Positions 34,933-46,020 of a stretch of DNA of 64,000 nt are shown here, one piece after another (the first letter of the stretch is position 1; the number at the start of each line of letters is the position of its first letter). The stretch comes from Favolaschia claudopus. Taxonomy: Eukaryota; Basidiomycota; Agaricomycetes; Agaricales; Mycenaceae. The stretch is from the NCBI GenBank assembly GCA_037176885.1, contig JAWWNJ010000192.1, positions 62,001 through 126,000 on the forward strand. Direction: 5' to 3'. The position numbers were made by a program, and so were the translations under genes. Under the pieces are notes generated by a model, which saw only the letters and a list, made by a program, of their open reading frames with translations, had not been told where the DNA came from and did no database searches.

Positions 34933-37900
34933 CTACGACTCGTCGTCTACCAAAGCTGCGGATACATGAAGATAAGGCTCAAAGCGATGAAACATCCATG
35001 TCATTGCGAAATTGTTGGCCTGGAGCACCGTTTGAAACTGTAAAGCCAGATGATTGGCATCAAGCTTGTCCACCATTAGTGGCTCAACAAGCGCGTTTCT
35101 TCGCTGCACAACCTCCACCAATTCGTCGAAAATCGCACTGAATACCTTCTCAGGATCGTTGTCAATGTCAACCGGTCCAAAACAGACTGTGACATATTCA
35201 TCCTCGGAGGGAACTTGTTTGCCCTTCCCCTTCGTAGACTGACTATCGACCCAGGCCGATATTCTATGGGATTTCGAGGCTGAAGGAATGCCGGTAGGTG
35301 CACCCAATCCAGACTGCTGCGCAGCATAGTCCTGATCCCTTGCGACTTTCTTCAGGCCAGAAATCATAGTTTCTATCACTTTGGCGGATGGACGTTCTTT
35401 AGGATTGAGTTCCCAGCACCACTGGACAAGTTCCCAGAGCACTTCTGGCATCGGTCTACCCTGTTGATCGATCGGGCAGGCCATGTATGGTCTTGCAGTG
35501 CTTCCAGCATTTTCCAAGTCGTCCTCAGCATCGGAGAACAGCAGGATGATGCCTGTTTCGGTAGGAATGTGTGCGAATGGAGCTGTTCCGCCAGACCATA
35601 CCTACAGTGACGTGCCAGCAATAAGTTTGGAGAAAAGATGAATAGTCAATGTCAGATATTACTCGCCTCACAGCAGACACAACCAAATGCCCAGACATCT
35701 GAGGCTGAAGTTCGCTTGAACTTTCCATTCATTGGCGGATTCAACAGCTCGGGGGCCATCCACCGTGGGGATCCACTCCGTGTAGAATTCTTGATGGAAA
35801 GCTCTGACTCTACAAATGTGGCCAGTCCAAAATCAGTCAGACAAGCTTGCCCCTTGCTGTTCATGAGGATATTCCGCTATAGTTTCACACTATCATCAAA
35901 AGCTGAGCATATAAACAGAAAATGAAATTACATACTCCGCAAAGGTCACCGTGAACGACTTTCAAGGAGTGAAGATACCTGAGGCCCTGTATGATATCTT
36001 GGAGCTGTAAGATCATAAGTTATTTAGTGATATAAAGAAAATCTGGACTCACAAGTGCAATCATGCTCGTGGAAGATGGCGCAAACTCATGCATATATTT
36101 AATGACACTTCCAAGAGGCATCCATGGTGACACCATAGCTTGAGCAGGGTTAGGAAATGTTGTGTAGTCTACCCCAATGAAGGGCACAATGTTCTTATCT
36201 GCATTATCCATAAGTAACGAGACATCTGCTCTCAGCCACCAGAAAACCTACGCCGCAAGTAACGCCATACTAGTGCCTCCTTGATAAACTTTTGCTGCAA
36301 TAGAACCTGGCGCTCCTGAGACTGGTCTTCAAATATTTTTAGCACCTTCAAGGCAACCTCGACCTCCTTCCCATCTAAATCACTGTACTTTCCGTGATAG
36401 ATGTTGGAGAACCCTCCATGCTTGATAGGATGCTGATTGAGGAGCTGTACACCCTGTACCGCAAGCTCCTCTGGTAGGAGTTTGAGAGTGTCAGCGAGCC
36501 AATTGAGAAGCTTCCGCGCATGGATTGCAAATATTTTATAGTCTTTGACAACTTTTTTGTTTGGCAGACCATGATCAAGTGTCTATGAATGAAAGTGAGA
36601 TAAAGAATCATGAGAGGATAGCACATACATAATGTGTCATGTTAAAGACAGCAATGACATGCTCCTGTGGAAGGCTTGGAACACTGTGCTTGTATGAATC
36701 AAGGGTAAGGAGACGCTGCAGCAGGCCTGCAATCTTGCCATTATCCTGAACCAGCTTGCTGTTGATCTGTACACGTGAAATGACACGAATTCTGGACAGG
36801 GTCTGTAAGATTTGACTGGGTTCAATATTCTCAAGGTTGCAGGAGAAGGGTGGAAGACAAATCACCTCCAAGATTTTTGTGCGCATGAGTGATGCAGCAT
36901 ATAGAGTTTCAAAAATAGATTCAACCATTTTGGTTTCATTCTCCCGTTCTTGTTCACTGATAGCTGGAATTGTGGTCAATGAAGACACAATATCTGGAAG
37001 TTGATCCCAGAGCCTATTGAGATTGATATTGGCTCAGTCATAGATAGTTTGAGCACATAACCAACATACTTCTCTGCTGCAACACCCCCTGTTCGGTGTA
37101 TCCCATCCACGAGCAATAGGAACAAATTCTGATTATTTGATGATAAGTCGAAAATTACTGGCAAATGGGATAGGTACACACCTCATAGAAAGCTGGTAAA
37201 CTTGGACTCATGCCAGAATAAATTGTCCTCCCCTGCTTTGAGATGTAGAGCGTGCAGATACGGTTCAGAATTGTTTTATCAGCGTCACAAATGTGTTGCA
37301 GATTTTCCACACAGCTGATGACCACAATGCCAATGTGCTTGAAACGCTTGCTGAGCTGAGCTCGTAGTTTGCGGATTGTTTCATATATATCATCTGCCTG
37401 CTGCTGATTTTGAATGCCACGAATGACAAGCACCATGTCCGGCAAAGACATGCTGGGGACAGTGCTGCGATGTGCTGCAAATGCATTCTTAAGACGGGAT
37501 GTGAAAAGTTGAGAAATCAGTTTCTAGATAGAACAAATAAAACCAAGTCAGAGTTTGATCCTAGGGGAATCGTGTCTCTCACATACCTCTGTGGATGGAT
37601 AATAGTCTAATGGTGAATGATTGTCATGACCAGCAAGACCAATGAGCCACTGCAGTCTACCACGCCGAGCAGAGTTGGCTAGTGCGAGTATGTGATCACC
37701 TTTGCTGACTTCACTGCAATAGGCAGGAAAAACACGAGCAAAGCCATGAGTGAGAGGCCAGAAGACTGAATGTGTCTTGCTGACGTCTGCAATGACAATG
37801 TTGTCTGCCCCTGAAAATGAAGCTAGAGAAAACTCCGAGAGCAGCCTGGCAACAGTTTGTGCTATCAGAGAATGGCAGTGTTTTGAATCTGTTGTGATCC

Positions 37901-38132
37901 AGAGAGCCTTGTTTGAGTCCGACTCTGAGGGGAGCTGCGACCAGTGCTGCACAAGATCCCGGAGCTGAGAAGGAATTTTATACATATCTGAGTCTTCACT
38001 TTGGGCTGTTTGTGTTCTAGTATCTGACTCGAGTTCGCTGTTCAAGGCAACTTCATCATCTAGAGGGAGGGCAATCGGTCCAGTTGCTCTGCGCAAAAAG
38101 GTAGAGGATAGACGGGCCAGCAACCGGTGCAT
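34933..38132 (-). CDS. TKL-type protein kinase with N-terminal NTPase-like region
   Basis: A multi-exon gene on the minus strand. The N-terminal region reads ALWITTDSKHCHSLIAQTVA, then (after a 64-nt intron) MVLVIRGIQNQQQADDIYET and IGIVVISCVENLQHICDADK, like an NTPase fold but without a Walker A GxxxxGK[ST]. A helical linker (LWDQLPDIVSSLTTIPAISE, TLDHGLPNKKVVKDYKIFAI) leads to the kinase: glycine loop HGGFSNIYHGKY, Lys in VALKVLK, Glu in FIKEALVWR, catalytic loop VVHGDLCGRNIL, TDFGLA, and RWMAPELL with SDVWAFGC. All catalytic residues are present, so it should be active. One intron near 35665-35600 appears to use a GC donor. The C-terminal 120 residues are unrecognised. The start (MHRLLARLSS) is uncertain; exons upstream may belong. 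Related kinases are expanded in agarics. Confidence 0.8.
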
Positions 38133-38399
38133 TCTTGATTGCCCTGTCGCTCGAGATCCTACATCCAACGATGTTGAATCACAAGAAATAAGATATTCCA
38201 AGTCACTGATAACTTAAAAAAATCGGTGAAGAGATGAGGCACAATGAAGAAATTGGGGGCGTACAACACTGATTCTCCATGTACGTCCGTAAATTCGCAA
38301 CTCGGCACAGTAAGAGTTCCCATAAACAAAGGAAAATTGGGTAGATGGTATAGAGCTGGGGATATTAGCAACAACATCCTTACCCGCAATAAATCACTC

Positions 38400-39012
38400 A
38401 TCTGTACTCACTGCAATGGTTGGGAATATAGAAGAGTATCTTGGAACGGAACTAGAACCGGAATCAGTGTGGCCAAAGACATGGAGACATGGGGTAATCG
38501 GCCACGCACAGCATGATGTTCAAGAATAGCGTGTTCAAGACTTGCATGAACTTGACATGAAGAATGAATGTACTGGTAGTAATAGTCAAACAGCACTTAC
38601 CAATTCTCCACCGACCAATGTATAATACACCTCAAAGTTGAAGTACCAACCACACAGCCAAGTGACGGCCCCTACGAACTGCAAACACCCGCTCATAGAT
38701 ACTAGGGCATGCTCAAGTCAGTTCATGGAAAAATATCATCGGTGGGAGCGCACAGAAGAGTATACTGGAGAGACATTTCTCCTGCTCCTCCGGGTAGAGA
38801 CTCTGAAAGAGTTTTACGAGATTTATGAACGTCAGTATAAAAGAGAGAAGGGTGGCGGGGCCCCAAAGGTGCGCGTAGACCTTGACGCAGCGGGCAGAAA
38901 AGCGCAGTCTCGACATCGATGTGGATGTAGTAGAGAGAAAGAGAAACGGAGACGACGAAGAGTCGGAAGTCCGCACGCGTTTGACCGCTTGTTTCGGGCG
39001 CCTATCTGCCAT
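38400..39012 (-). CDS. Candidate membrane-spanning exons upstream of the kinase
   Basis: An ATG at 39012 opens MADRRPKQAVKRVRTSD, then a hydrophobic segment (WGPATLLSFILTFINLVKLF). A GT-AG intron near 38775-38710 joins in frame to SMSGCLQFVGAVTWLCGWYF and FNFEVYYTLVGG, a second hydrophobic segment. After that the frame reaches TGA within a few codons, or splices through an unusually short intron to a stretch ending FQDTLLYSQPL. It could be a small two-TM protein of about 110 residues or the N-terminus of the kinase gene. No family is recognised. Confidence 0.35.
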
Positions 39013-42000
39013 CGTTCGTTAGCCGATAAGTACTGTGCTTGGAGTCAAGAAGAACAGCCACGTCGATCCACTAGTACGCCATCGGAAGATCTTCTTCGTT
39101 CATGGGGAAGCTTGCTTCCCCATTCATCGGTATAGGGCTCCAAAATGCAGATGCTTACAAAATGACTGGGTGCTTTGTAAGCACAGCTGTAAGCACTGTG
39201 CGGGCCTTTCCTCGGACTTCGGATATCCACTTGTCAGTGTCATGTGACCTCGAACTGGCGTGTAGGGACTGAAGCAAGCTTTCCCTCCTATGTGGACCAT
39301 TGTCCACATACCCAACATGTTGATACACGATACAATGAATATCATTGCTAGGCATTGGAAGATATCTATACGCGACACTGCATGAACAGACCAAATACGC
39401 GCAGAGCGGTCGAGAGTAAAACTCGACAATATGTAAAGCCGAACGGCATGTCCGTAGGTCGAGCCTTCCATCGGCTCGCTCGTTATTCATTTCGCCAGAC
39501 ACAACGAAACCGCGGAAACGACCTTACCCAGCCTCCAGACAGCTCCGGACTGGCTTGCACTTGTCGCGGAGTGGAGCACCATCACGCAGATGATACCAGG
39601 ATCCATGCTGCGCCTGATTGCAGTGGGGATGAACGGACTGGGATGTTAGGAAAGGGCTGGAAAGGGACCTCGGCGTTATGTGCCGGCGCGAGAAACTACC
39701 GATTCGAAGGCTTTCGAAGGACGGCTGTACACATGTACGCATCCAGCCGCGTCCCGTTCGTTCCCAGTCACGAGCAACCATTCGTCGCACAGACAACGAC
39801 CGCGAGGGATGCTAAGCTCTGAGCAGCGAGGCATATCTTCCTAGCACGAATCGATTTAGCATACGTGCCTCCATCTCCGCTCAATATCGTTACGAATCCA
39901 CGTTAACGCTCTGTTCATCTTGGGCAACTCCGTCTAACCGGATCGCAGGTGCGCATGAGAATTGTTTCGTCTGTGATTTGCGAGGCACATCCACGGACGG
40001 GAGAGCCTCGAGACGAGCGCGTCGAGCGTCGGTAAGGAGCGCGACAAGCTGAGATTCGGTTGTCGAGCGTGCGCGTAGAGGGGAGGAAGAGAACTCGTTG
40101 AGCGGGCCTCACAAGCTTGCAAAGACCGTCGGGCGAACGTTTATAGGATATCCGGACCCCGCGTCAACGTCCTCACGTCAGCCTCGACAGCTCGCAACGT
40201 TACCATCGGCGGACAGGGTTGGACGGTATTGGGCGAGACGAGGACGCGAAGCCGCGAGATCTAGAGTCCAGACACCGTGAGCGCAGGCCCGGCGCGAGTG
40301 GCAGGATGCCAAGCGCCTGGAATCCCAAGACGAGGGGCAGTCGACCCCTATAGCCGGCGCTGATTGTACGGCACGCATACTTGCAAGCCGTCTTCGTACG
40401 AGTACTGGTGCAGGGAGTCAACACCCTGGCTAGGGCGGCGGCGATGAATGGATGGATAGAGATTGAGTATGAAGGCGGGGGGTGGCAGCTATGGTGAGGA
40501 GGCGCCGCCTACAGATGCGCCGGAGATGGAGGTGCGTGCGATGCGACTGAGTCGAATCCGGGATGATCGTGACGATAGTTTTCTCGTCCGTCTCAATCTC
40601 AATCTTCCTTCATCCACACGCACATAACACGGCAACCACACGTGCTCCCGAGTGTCGAATGACGATATTGAATCTTCGGCTGCTGCTCGTATGAGGAAGT
40701 CTTTCCGGCGGCTTTGGCGAAGGGGGAAGCGGCAGATGAGGACTGGAGAGAGAGCGAAGAGGTGGAGGCGGTATGCTCGTGCATGCAGTAAGTATGGTGT
40801 ACGAGCCGGTGGGCGAGGCGGGGTATGAACGGTCGCGTCGTATTCACACGCGGAACGCCGACATCGAGCGCACGTAGTGTCCACCGAGTCGGTAGCTAAA
40901 CGACGAGGCCTGAGGAATGAGCACAGAGCATTCTGTCTCAGCTCCCGACTTTCGAACGAGGTGGAAGTCGCCTACCTCGAACGGAGAAATGATATCAATT
41001 CCGGTGCTTTGTCTGAATCTTGTGCACCCACACTCGCTGGTAGAACTGAGTTCGTCGTTGACGTTGGCGTCGAGGGTGGTTGGCGGCAAGCGGCGGCACT
41101 GTAATCCGAAAACAGACGCCGGGCGAGCAAAGATGGAGTGCCAGTGGGGGAAATCCTGGATATGAGAGGCAGAAGACGGGAAGCCGCTCCGGATATAGTG
41201 TCCAACTCTCTCTACTTTGTCGATACTCGCAGACATTCGTCACCTATAAATTATCGAATCAGTTATATACTCTGCAAAGCGGGGAAGTAGAAGGGTTAAA
41301 GGGAGGAGCGAGCGACAGGCACAGAATGGTGTGGCGAAAGAGGAAGGAAACCAGTGGATGTAAATTGCAAGGAAAAACGCACCGTATGATAGCCACCCAT
41401 CGTGAGGATGGCAGCAGCAGAGGTAAGTAGTCGGTCGACATGGCTATCAGTCTGGAGAAGACGATATGAGTTCGTCAGATGTGGGAGGGAAAAGAGAGTA
41501 GGATGGATGAGAATGCAGCGTACCTATAGAGATATGGTGGTTGCCTGTACAGTACACAAACGCCGACAGAGTCGTCATGATTTTCCTATCCAAGTCACCC
41601 CAAACCCGCAAGCCTTCGCAATTCATCTTCCATGATTTTGCCCGTTAGGTGGACGGCGGATGACGAGAAAGACAAAACCCTATCGGCAATACTGAGGCGA
41701 TTATTCTTGAGTAAAGATATTCCGCTCTTGAGCGAAGAAACAGGCGGCCTAGCGAAGTTGACGCGGTGCCATGTTACTTCAATACCTACCCCGCAAGAAC
41801 GAGGACGATACGTATTGCAAGAAGCTAGTGCCATGTACGCCGTTGGAGAGCTCCAGAGTCCAAGTCAAGTGGATGAATAACTCGCGCCTACGACAGCGGC
41901 ACTGGGGAACGCGGGCTCCGGTTGGGCTCCGGGGATTCGGGAACGAGAGGAAAGCGATCATTAGGTAAGCAAATCAAAAATACGCTTTTTCAAAGTAGCA

Positions 42001-42039
42001 ACCTGCTGGTTCACAACCCTCCCACACTTCCGGACAGCC
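39013..42039. other. 3-kb gene-poor stretch
   Basis: Many short open frames exist on both strands, none with a start, stop and splice set that gives a recognisable protein. It contains a perfect 22-nt palindrome at 39102-39123. It may be decayed mobile DNA. Confidence 0.4.
39102..39123. repeat. Perfect 22-nt palindrome
   Basis: Ten-base arms (ATGGGGAAGC and GCTTCCCCAT) are separated by TT. A transcript in either direction would form a tight hairpin. No gene end lies next to it. Confidence 0.7.
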
Positions 42040-43665
42040 ATGCACTATTCAAGTTGTCTAAAAATCCCAGAAATCATTCAACTCATTGTACAAAATCTCC
42101 GCCTCCCAGACGGTGATCTGGACCGTCACGCTCTCGCAGCACTGGCATGCACATCTCGTACTTTCAGCGCCGTGGCTCTCGATGATTTGTGGAGAACTCT
42201 CGACAGTTTGGAACCCATCTTATACTGTATGCCTCCCGATCTCTTCGGCGGTCGCGGCGAAGACAGAGTAAGTATTTGTTCAGCTTTCTAAAATCTGTGA
42301 TTCCAGCTCAAGCCTGGTGTTTGCGTAACGTAGAAGCTGCTGCGACCCATGAAAGCGTCAGACTGGGACCGTCCACGCATCTACATGAACCGCGTAAAAC
42401 ACCTGGACATCTCTAATCATTGCCTTGTCCCAGCCGAGATCTTCCCTGCCCTGAACGCATCCTTATGGCCGGGTGAAGTCGAATCCTACTTTCGAAGACT
42501 GACGGCTGTACGATGGATAAACGAGCATGACCTGCTCAACCTCCGTTTCTTGCTGTCCTCGAAACTCAAAACCCTCTCCCTGAAATTTCCGTCGTCCCAC
42601 ACGAATTTTTCGCTCCTTTCTTCCATTCCTCTCGTCTGTCCCGGCTTGGAAAAACTCCGCGTCAACTCGCCGCTTCCGGATGGACCCTCCATCTCCGAAC
42701 TCATTCATGGCCTTCATTCGCTACAAAAGCTACGCATTACTATTCCAGACCGAGAAAGTCTCGAGCACCTCAGTCGACTGAAGGGTCTGACATCATTCAC
42801 ATGCTCACTTCCAAATACCCTGCCAATTTTGTGCAATCCTCTTTCCTTTGTTGCTCTCGAAGAAGTAACCATCCTCAATAGCAACCTCAAAAAAATCATA
42901 CATCTCTTCTCCCGCTGTTTTTTGCCCGTCTTGAAGCGGCTCAAAATTACAGCCAATTCCGGTACGACCACAGCGGGCGTAGAAAAGCTGCATAAAGCGC
43001 TGAGCAGATCGTGCGCGCCGAGCTCGCTCACGACCATCGAAGTGGATCTCGAGGAAGATGATGCAGGGGAGCATCCAGAACTATACATGATTCCCTTCGG
43101 CTCTTTCGAGCCCCTCTTCTGCTTCGTCAACCTCACCTCAATTTCCATCGCGTCAAAATCTGGAATCCGCCTGCATGACGAGGAGATGGAGATCATAGCG
43201 CGCGCCTGGCCCCGTCTCAGAAGCCTCGACCTTTGGGAGCGCGTCGAATGCCAGACACTTTCCCTCCGCTCGCTGAGCATCATCGCCGAACATTGCCCCG
43301 TCTTGGAAACTCTAGCGCTGTCGCTCAACACCACAGTGATTCCCGAGCTGCCTCCCTTAGACAATGGCCGTCAGCCCATTTCGCAGCTTGCTCTGCATGA
43401 GCTCGACGTCAATCGGTCCCCCATTTCCGCGCCGAGCCTCCTTACTGGTCGATTCCTATCCTCGATTTTTCCAAATCTGTCTGTCGTGACTTCGGAACTC
43501 GACAAATTTGGGCTGGATGAGCTGGGGGAGGATGAAGACTCGGAGCTCACGGCGTACCACGGTCTTTGGAAGGAGGTTCAGTCCCAACTTTCTGTATTCA
43601 AAGCCATTCGGCAGGAAGAACGGGCTAGAGTGTTAGCCGAGTTGGAGTCGATTCGGGAAAACTAG
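42040..43665 (+). CDS. F-box/LRR protein
   Basis: Two exons (42040-42267 and 42334-43665) with a 66-nt intron sum to 1560 nt, or 519 aa. The F-box occupies about residues 7-50: LKIPEIIQLIVQNL, then HALAALACTSRTFSAVALDDLWRTL. The rest is a series of leucine-rich repeats (for example LQKLRITIPDRESLEHLSRL, LTSISIASKSG, RLRSLDLWERVECQTLSLR, LETLALSLN), ending in a charged helix. A nearer acceptor 27 bases upstream would bring in a stop, so the AACGTAG acceptor is preferred. Predicted to be an SCF substrate receptor with unknown target. It belongs to a different F-box subfamily from the two genes at 9.4 and 18.3 kb. Confidence 0.87.
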
Positions 43666-44519
43666 GTGCTGTAGAGTTTTGCTCGATGCATGTCATCTTT
43701 CTCAAGCTGGAAAATTTACGAATTTCTTCGTTCTTATCGCAGGCCACCGAAGGAATCTTCCAGTGCCGACAAACAGTTACAAAATTGCAGACACCCCCTG
43801 GTAGTCGAATGTGCATGCTGTTCCACCTCTATTTCGGGTTTGGCTACTCCGTTGTGATTCGTGAATATGTTTGTTGGAAACGCTACAATACAGAAATTCC
43901 TCGTAAGTGCATTCAGATCAATGATCATCCATACGAACTAGCCTGTCGAAGTGAGGTTCGACACAACTAGTTTTCAACAACGTGATATATCTTTGATATA
44001 TCTTACGAATTTCTTTCTCCTTTGAATCTACGTATCGACATCTCTTTTTCCCCATTTTTCAGTTTCTTGTAAGTACAGTGAACACTTGAACTCGCGGCCC
44101 CGGTGTTATGTCCTGGCAGCTATTTGATTAATTTTTTTTTCAAATAGAACGAGTAGTAGTGAGGAGGGGGGCCACTTACTAAAGGTCTGTTTGTAGATTG
44201 GTAGTGATAGCTTTTAGCTTTCGTCTTTTTTGGTATGCACGAGGTTCGTCGTTCAAGTCGTGGCGGGCGAGGTCTTCGTCTTTTTCCATGAGATTTGTAA
44301 CCAATATTGTAACATACGCGGAATCATTATGAGTATCCTGTAATGTATTCTCAAGTTCAGGTATTATTGGAGTGAGCTTGCTCCTTGACTCTTGTCCCCC
44401 ACAAATCAAGCATTATATTATCAAAGTCAGTTGTTACACAAATTCCCGACACACGACCAAAGCAAAAGAACATCTGATGCTACTCACAGTGACTGGTCCG
44501 CACAGTTCTTCGGAAGGGA
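43666..44519. other. Intergenic region
   Basis: 3' flank of the F-box/LRR gene. On the minus strand a frame at 44179-44409 (SAYVTILVTNLMEKDEDLAR) looks protein-like but has no ATG or clear splice partner; it could be a terminal exon of the ubiquitin-derived locus. Otherwise nothing is seen. Confidence 0.35.
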
Positions 44520-45320
44520 TCGCGATCATGTCGCGCGACTCGGCCGTGACGGGTTTTCCTGCTGAATATTGCAACCGGAAACGGGAGTGTCCGTCCTCGA
44601 GCTGCCTGCCAGCAAAGATGAGGCACTGCTGATCAAGGACTCCCTCTTTATCCTGAATCTAACGCCTTCACGTTGTCGATGGTGTCGGACGACTCAACTT
44701 CAAGTGTGGTGTTCTTGCCTGTGAGAGTCTTCACAAAGCCGCGAAGCCGAAGGACGAGGGGGTCGACTCCTTCTGAATGTCATCGTCCGAGAGAGTATGG
44801 CTGTCCTCGAGGTGCTTGCCGCCGAAGATGAGACGCTGTTGGTCAGAGGAAATGCCGCCCGTGTCCTGGATCTTGGTTTTGACATTGTCAATGGTACCCG
44901 AAGCTTCGACCTGTCGACGATGGGCTTGCCGGCGTTCGCGAAGATCTGCATACCGCCACGAAGAAGGACTGCAAGCGATGAGCATCAACTCTGGGAAAAC
45001 AAGAGCGGCAACGTACCGTACCGAGCTGAAACGCGGGCTAATGTGGTCAGAGAGCCTGAGAGAGGGTTCGTTTATCCTAAGCTGCTTGCCGGCAACGATG
45101 AGGCATCGATGATCGTCGGGAGGTATATCCTCATTGTCCTGGAACTTCGCTTTTACGTTGTCGATGGTGTCGGACGGCTCGAGCTCCAAGGTGATGGTCT
45201 TGCTCATGAGGGTCTTGACGAAGATCTGGATGCTTCAAACGCAGGGAAGGCGGAGAGTGGGTGTTGTGGTCCGAGAAAGTATGGCGGCCGTCCGAGGATT
45301 TGAACGAATATCCGCGCACT
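44520..45320 (-). pseudogene. Decayed polyubiquitin gene
   Basis: At least three and a half head-to-tail ubiquitin repeats are legible on the minus strand. First a C-terminal half ([11 protein letters not shown], compare DGRTLSDYNI). Then [20 protein letters not shown] with [18 protein letters not shown]. Then LLRGGMQIF followed, after a frame change, by [33 protein letters not shown] and [12 protein letters not shown]. Finally [20 protein letters not shown], broken by a stop. Frames change between and inside repeats, a GT-AG intron-like insert sits between two units, and most repeat junctions have lost the LRLRGG needed for processing. It cannot yield ubiquitin monomers. The longest open piece (44731-45207, 158 codons) might still be made as a ubiquitin-like protein, but I favour a pseudogene. 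Confidence 0.75.
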
Positions 45321-46020
45321 TCAGCGACGCAGGACGGAGGTGGCTCGACAGCGATAAAGAAAATCCTTTAAACAACCGAGAACTAGGTTAGTCGACGAAC
45401 GGAATGCGAAGACAATGATGTGTGGACTTACATGAGGTACATTCAGATCTCGAGCACCAACAGCTAGGTCCACCCAGTTGTGCGCGGAGCTTGTTCAACC
45501 TTCTCGGGCACCAGAGACGTCGAGAGGCTGCAAGTTGTTGGTGGAGTACGATGTCGATGTTGTGGAGGCGCCGCAGATTTTCCTGTCGTCCAAACAGTGA
45601 TAGAGAAGCTAGAGATGGCCCCAGGCTATAGAGGTATGGCACTGGACGAGACAGCGAGAGATTCGAGAAAGTAGAAGCGAGAGAACAAGACAGAGAAAGT
45701 CGCGCAGAGCGAGCTGCCAGCACACGAGGCGTGAGAAAGAATTTCCGAGTAAAGGCATAAGCTCATGCCCAAATATGGGCATAAGGGCTGCCAGGGCACT
45801 GCACTATCGTCGAACTCGCAGCGGCAAATTCAACACGGACACAACCGAAGCCGAGAAGGTGATCCGTATCGGCACGATAGTGTTTCAGCCTGGATTGGAT
45901 ATTGATGTTGATTTGTCATCCGGGGTCTTGTGCTTCTCATCGCCGTCGTCGTGCTCCAAGCGACCCCCACGCTCGTTAACCCACTGCATGTAACACACCC
46001 ACCGAACCTTATAATCTAAT
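45321..46020. other. Intergenic region with a small palindrome
   Basis: Former 5' region of the ubiquitin locus (-) and promoter/5' UTR of the membrane-protein gene (+). ATGCCC and GGGCAT arms (45765-45770 and 45777-45782) form an inverted repeat, and GGCATAAG occurs twice beside it. No coding region is supported. Confidence 0.45.

Noticed and set aside
45388..45723. 111-codon minus-strand frame upstream of the ubiquitin repeats
   Set aside because: No family motif; more likely leader or promoter DNA of the former ubiquitin gene.
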